The notes beneath the pieces were generated by a model, which saw nothing but the letters and a program-made list of their open reading frames with translations, did not search any database and was not told the DNA's origin. From Planctomyces sp. (GTDB lineage: Bacteria > Planctomycetota > Planctomycetia > Planctomycetales > Planctomycetaceae): a DNA stretch of 6,340 nucleotides. Numbering within the stretch: the stretch's first letter is position 1; every line of letters starts with the position of its first letter. The position numbers were made by a program, and so were the translations under genes. The DNA lies in the NCBI GenBank assembly GCA_005809115.1, contig SYLK01000299.1, positions 1 through 6,340 on the forward strand, read 5' to 3'. Shown here piece after piece: positions 4,497-6,340 of the stretch.

Positions 4497-6340
4497 ATAG
4501 TTCGTTCTGGAATCCTGGTGATCAATTCCTCGTTTGGGCTTTGAATGTTGTGCTGCAGGTTGGTCTGGTAGCCGCATTGGCGACGCTGATCGGCCTGGCA
4601 TTGCGCCGTTCATCGGCGGCGCGGTATTGGTTGCTGTGTTCCGCATTGCTTGCTGTCATGGCGTGCCCGGTTTTGACAGCCGTGGTGCAGTCGTCAGGGT
4701 TGAGCCTGATTTCTGTGGAGATGATTGCTGCGACGTCCCGAACAGAAGTAATTCCGCCGGAAGAAGTGTCGATTGCGCCCCAGAGGGATGAAACGCGGCT
4801 GCAACAACCGTTGGGTGGGTCCGTCGCGCCACCGATGGTGCCGACGGAAGTCGACGTCGCCGCATTCGAACGACACGACCATCGTGTTCCCGAGGGGGTC
4901 AGCGAGGCTTTCAGTTCAGCACCCGGCGTTGCCGCCGGCGCACCTGCATCAATGCCCACGATTCCGCCATCTCCGACAAGGCTGGGACGAGTTCTGCGCA
5001 TCGTCGGGCCACCGCTGATTGCGATCTGGGCGATTGTCGCCGCAGTCTTGCTGGGGAGACTACTCATCCAGTGGCATCGCCTTTCGTTGCTGCTGCAATC
5101 CGCAGAACTGAACACGGACGACGCCTTTGCGAATACGTTTCTGGCGGCCTGTACCGCGTTGGGGATACACTCCGGCAGAGTGCCGACACTGGTCATTTCG
5201 AGTGGCGTGTCCGGGCCGATTGCGGCAGGAATTCGTTCGCCGAAGGTGGTCTTGCCGGCAGCCTTTGTGCGGCAGATCAATTCGGAACAACTTCGAGACA
5301 TCCTCATTCACGAAGTGGCCCATATTGCTCGTCGCGACCAGCTTGTCGTGCTGCTGCAGAGTATCGTGGGGGCTGTTTTCTGGATGCATCCGCTCGTCAG
5401 GCTGCTGAATCGCCAATTGGCAAAAGCCCGCGAAGAAGTGTGTGACAATTACGTCCTCGCCGCCACGGACGCCCCTTCGTACAGCCGTAATCTGCTGACG
5501 CTGGCGGAGCTGCAGAGTTCGCCTCGACAAGTGCCAGGGGCCGTCGGACTTTTCACGTCACGTTGGAAGCTGGAACACCGTGTCGCCGGGCTGCTGGATC
5601 AACGGAGAAATCGGACAGTACACACTTCATTGGTCGGAAGACTGCTGGCGACAGTGATTGCCGCAATCCTGATCGTGCTGACTGCGGCAGGGACCATGAC
5701 ACTTGCTGTCGTCCCGGTCATTTCGCAGGCACACGATCGGAATTCGCCGCCAATGCCTGTCAGCGTCGTGGGACCTGATGTTGTCCGGGATATTGTCACT
5801 GTACTCGGCGACGACTTTGGTCGCCTCTGGGGACTACCTCTCAAACTTGTCGTTGATTCTGAACGGGAACGGATTTACATCCCGGAGACGAACGGTTCTG
5901 TGTCAGTTTTCAATGCCAATACACTCAGCCGCACTGGCAGTCTTCCCCTGCACACGCAACGTTGCCTGGATCTTGCACTCACCGATCATGGAAAGAAACT
6001 CATCTCGATTGCGATTGATGGTTCGGCGAGGTTGTGGGACATCAGTGGAGAATCGCCCGTTCAACTGGACAAACTGGAACTGGCGCCTCATCAAAGCTGG
6101 CTGAAAATGTCAGCATCGAAAAACGGCGACCGAATTGCAATCCGTTCAGACGCAGAAATCACTCTCGTTGATCTTCAGAATGATCGTTTTGCTGTTCGCT
6201 CTCGACTGTCGAAGGGTACGGATTTCGTTGAGCCAGAAATTCCATATGGATTCGCAATTTCGCCCGATGGGAAATGGATGGTGGTCTGTGAATTGCTTAA
6301 GAATTCCACGTCGGTGAGGTTCGGACGCGGGGGCTACGTC
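4493..6340 (+). CDS. BlaR1-like M56 zinc peptidase with WD40-like propeller sensor domain (3' end missing)
   Basis: The frame is open from ATG 4493 through the right edge (616 codons seen, no stop). Hydrophobic segments lie at about 13-37, 45-65, 166-191 and 382-409, with a Pro/Ala-rich linker at 66-165. Between the third and fourth is the M56 peptidase domain: HEVAH at 273-277 (zinc ligands His273 and His277, catalytic Glu274), the expected third ligand Glu314 in REEVCDNYVL, and the family's FWMHPLVRLLNR segment at 296-307. In BlaR1 this domain faces the cytoplasm and the segment after the last helix lies outside. Here that outer segment (about 420 onward) is not a penicillin-binding domain but repeats resembling WD40/YVTN blades: RIYIPETNGSVSVFN (460-474), KLISIAIDGSARLWDIS (502-518) and YGFAISPDGKWMVVCE (585-600). 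The likely role is to sense an external signal and trigger proteolytic inactivation of the adjacent repressor; the signal is unknown. It could equally control target genes elsewhere. No frameshift is seen. Confidence 0.9.
   Translation, partial: MNSSFWNPGDQFLVWALNVVLQVGLVAALATLIGLALRRSSAARYWLLCSALLAVMACPVLTAVVQSSGLSLISVEMIAATSRTEVIPPEEVSIAPQRDETRLQQPLGGSVAPPMVPTEVDVAAFERHDHRVPEGVSEAFSSAPGVAAGAPASMPTIPPSPTRLGRVLRIVGPPLIAIWAIVAAVLLGRLLIQWHRLSLLLQSAELNTDDAFANTFLAACTALGIHSGRVPTLVISSGVSGPIAAGIRSPKVVLPAAFVRQINSEQLRDILIHEVAHIARRDQLVVLLQSIVGAVFWMHPLVRLLNRQLAKAREEVCDNYVLAATDAPSYSRNLLTLAELQSSPRQVPGAVGLFTSRWKLEHRVAGLLDQRRNRTVHTSLVGRLLATVIAAILIVLTAAGTMTLAVVPVISQAHDRNSPPMPVSVVGPDVVRDIVTVLGDDFGRLWGLPLKLVVDSERERIYIPETNGSVSVFNANTLSRTGSLPLHTQRCLDLALTDHGKKLISIAIDGSARLWDISGESPVQLDKLELAPHQSWLKMSASKNGDRIAIRSDAEITLVDLQNDRFAVRSRLSKGTDFVEPEIPYGFAISPDGKWMVVCELLKNSTSVRFGRGGYV

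Noticed and set aside
4522..5307. Minus-strand open frame of 261 codons opposite the M56 peptidase gene
   Set aside because: It is a shadow of the peptidase frame, with a Ser/Thr/Ala-rich, low-information translation.

Overview
The window looks like a piece of a Planctomycetota (PVC-group) chromosome. This is an inference from gene content: two secreted beta-propeller proteins of the carbohydrate-active type common there, a decayed IS21-type transposase, and a BlaI repressor paired with an M56 (BlaR1-type) membrane peptidase that carries a propeller domain in place of a penicillin sensor. Coding DNA is moderately GC-rich. No ribosomal or taxonomic marker gene is present.

Layout, left to right. 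Bases 1-118 hold the last 38 codons of an unrecognised plus-strand gene. A plus-strand pair follows. The first gene (182-1843) encodes a secreted five-bladed-propeller, glycosyl-hydrolase-like protein with a C-terminal beta-sandwich. The second (1840-3027) encodes a secreted sialidase-family protein with five Asp-boxes. The two overlap by ATGA and are probably translationally coupled; together they suggest exported or cell-surface glycan processing.

Bases 3017-4079 hold no intact gene. First comes a compact fold-back element of about 258 bp (3017-3274) with 24-bp perfect terminal inverted repeats, whose left end supplies the stop codon of the sialidase gene. Next is a minus-strand, twice-frameshifted and truncated IS21 IstA-like transposase remnant (about 3370-3834). 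A strong-looking promoter follows (TTGACT-17-TACTGT), with a dyad operator lying directly on its -10 box.

That promoter drives a second plus-strand operon: a 138-aa BlaI/MecI-type repressor (4080-4496) and, again with an ATGA overlap and a full AGGAGG ribosome site, an M56 peptidase/sensor gene (4493-6340) that runs off the right edge. By analogy with BlaR1-BlaI, the outer domain would sense a signal, the cytoplasmic zinc protease would act, and the repressor would leave the operator. Here the outer domain is a WD40-like propeller instead of a beta-lactam-binding domain, so the signal and the target genes are unknown. This is the most interesting item in the window.
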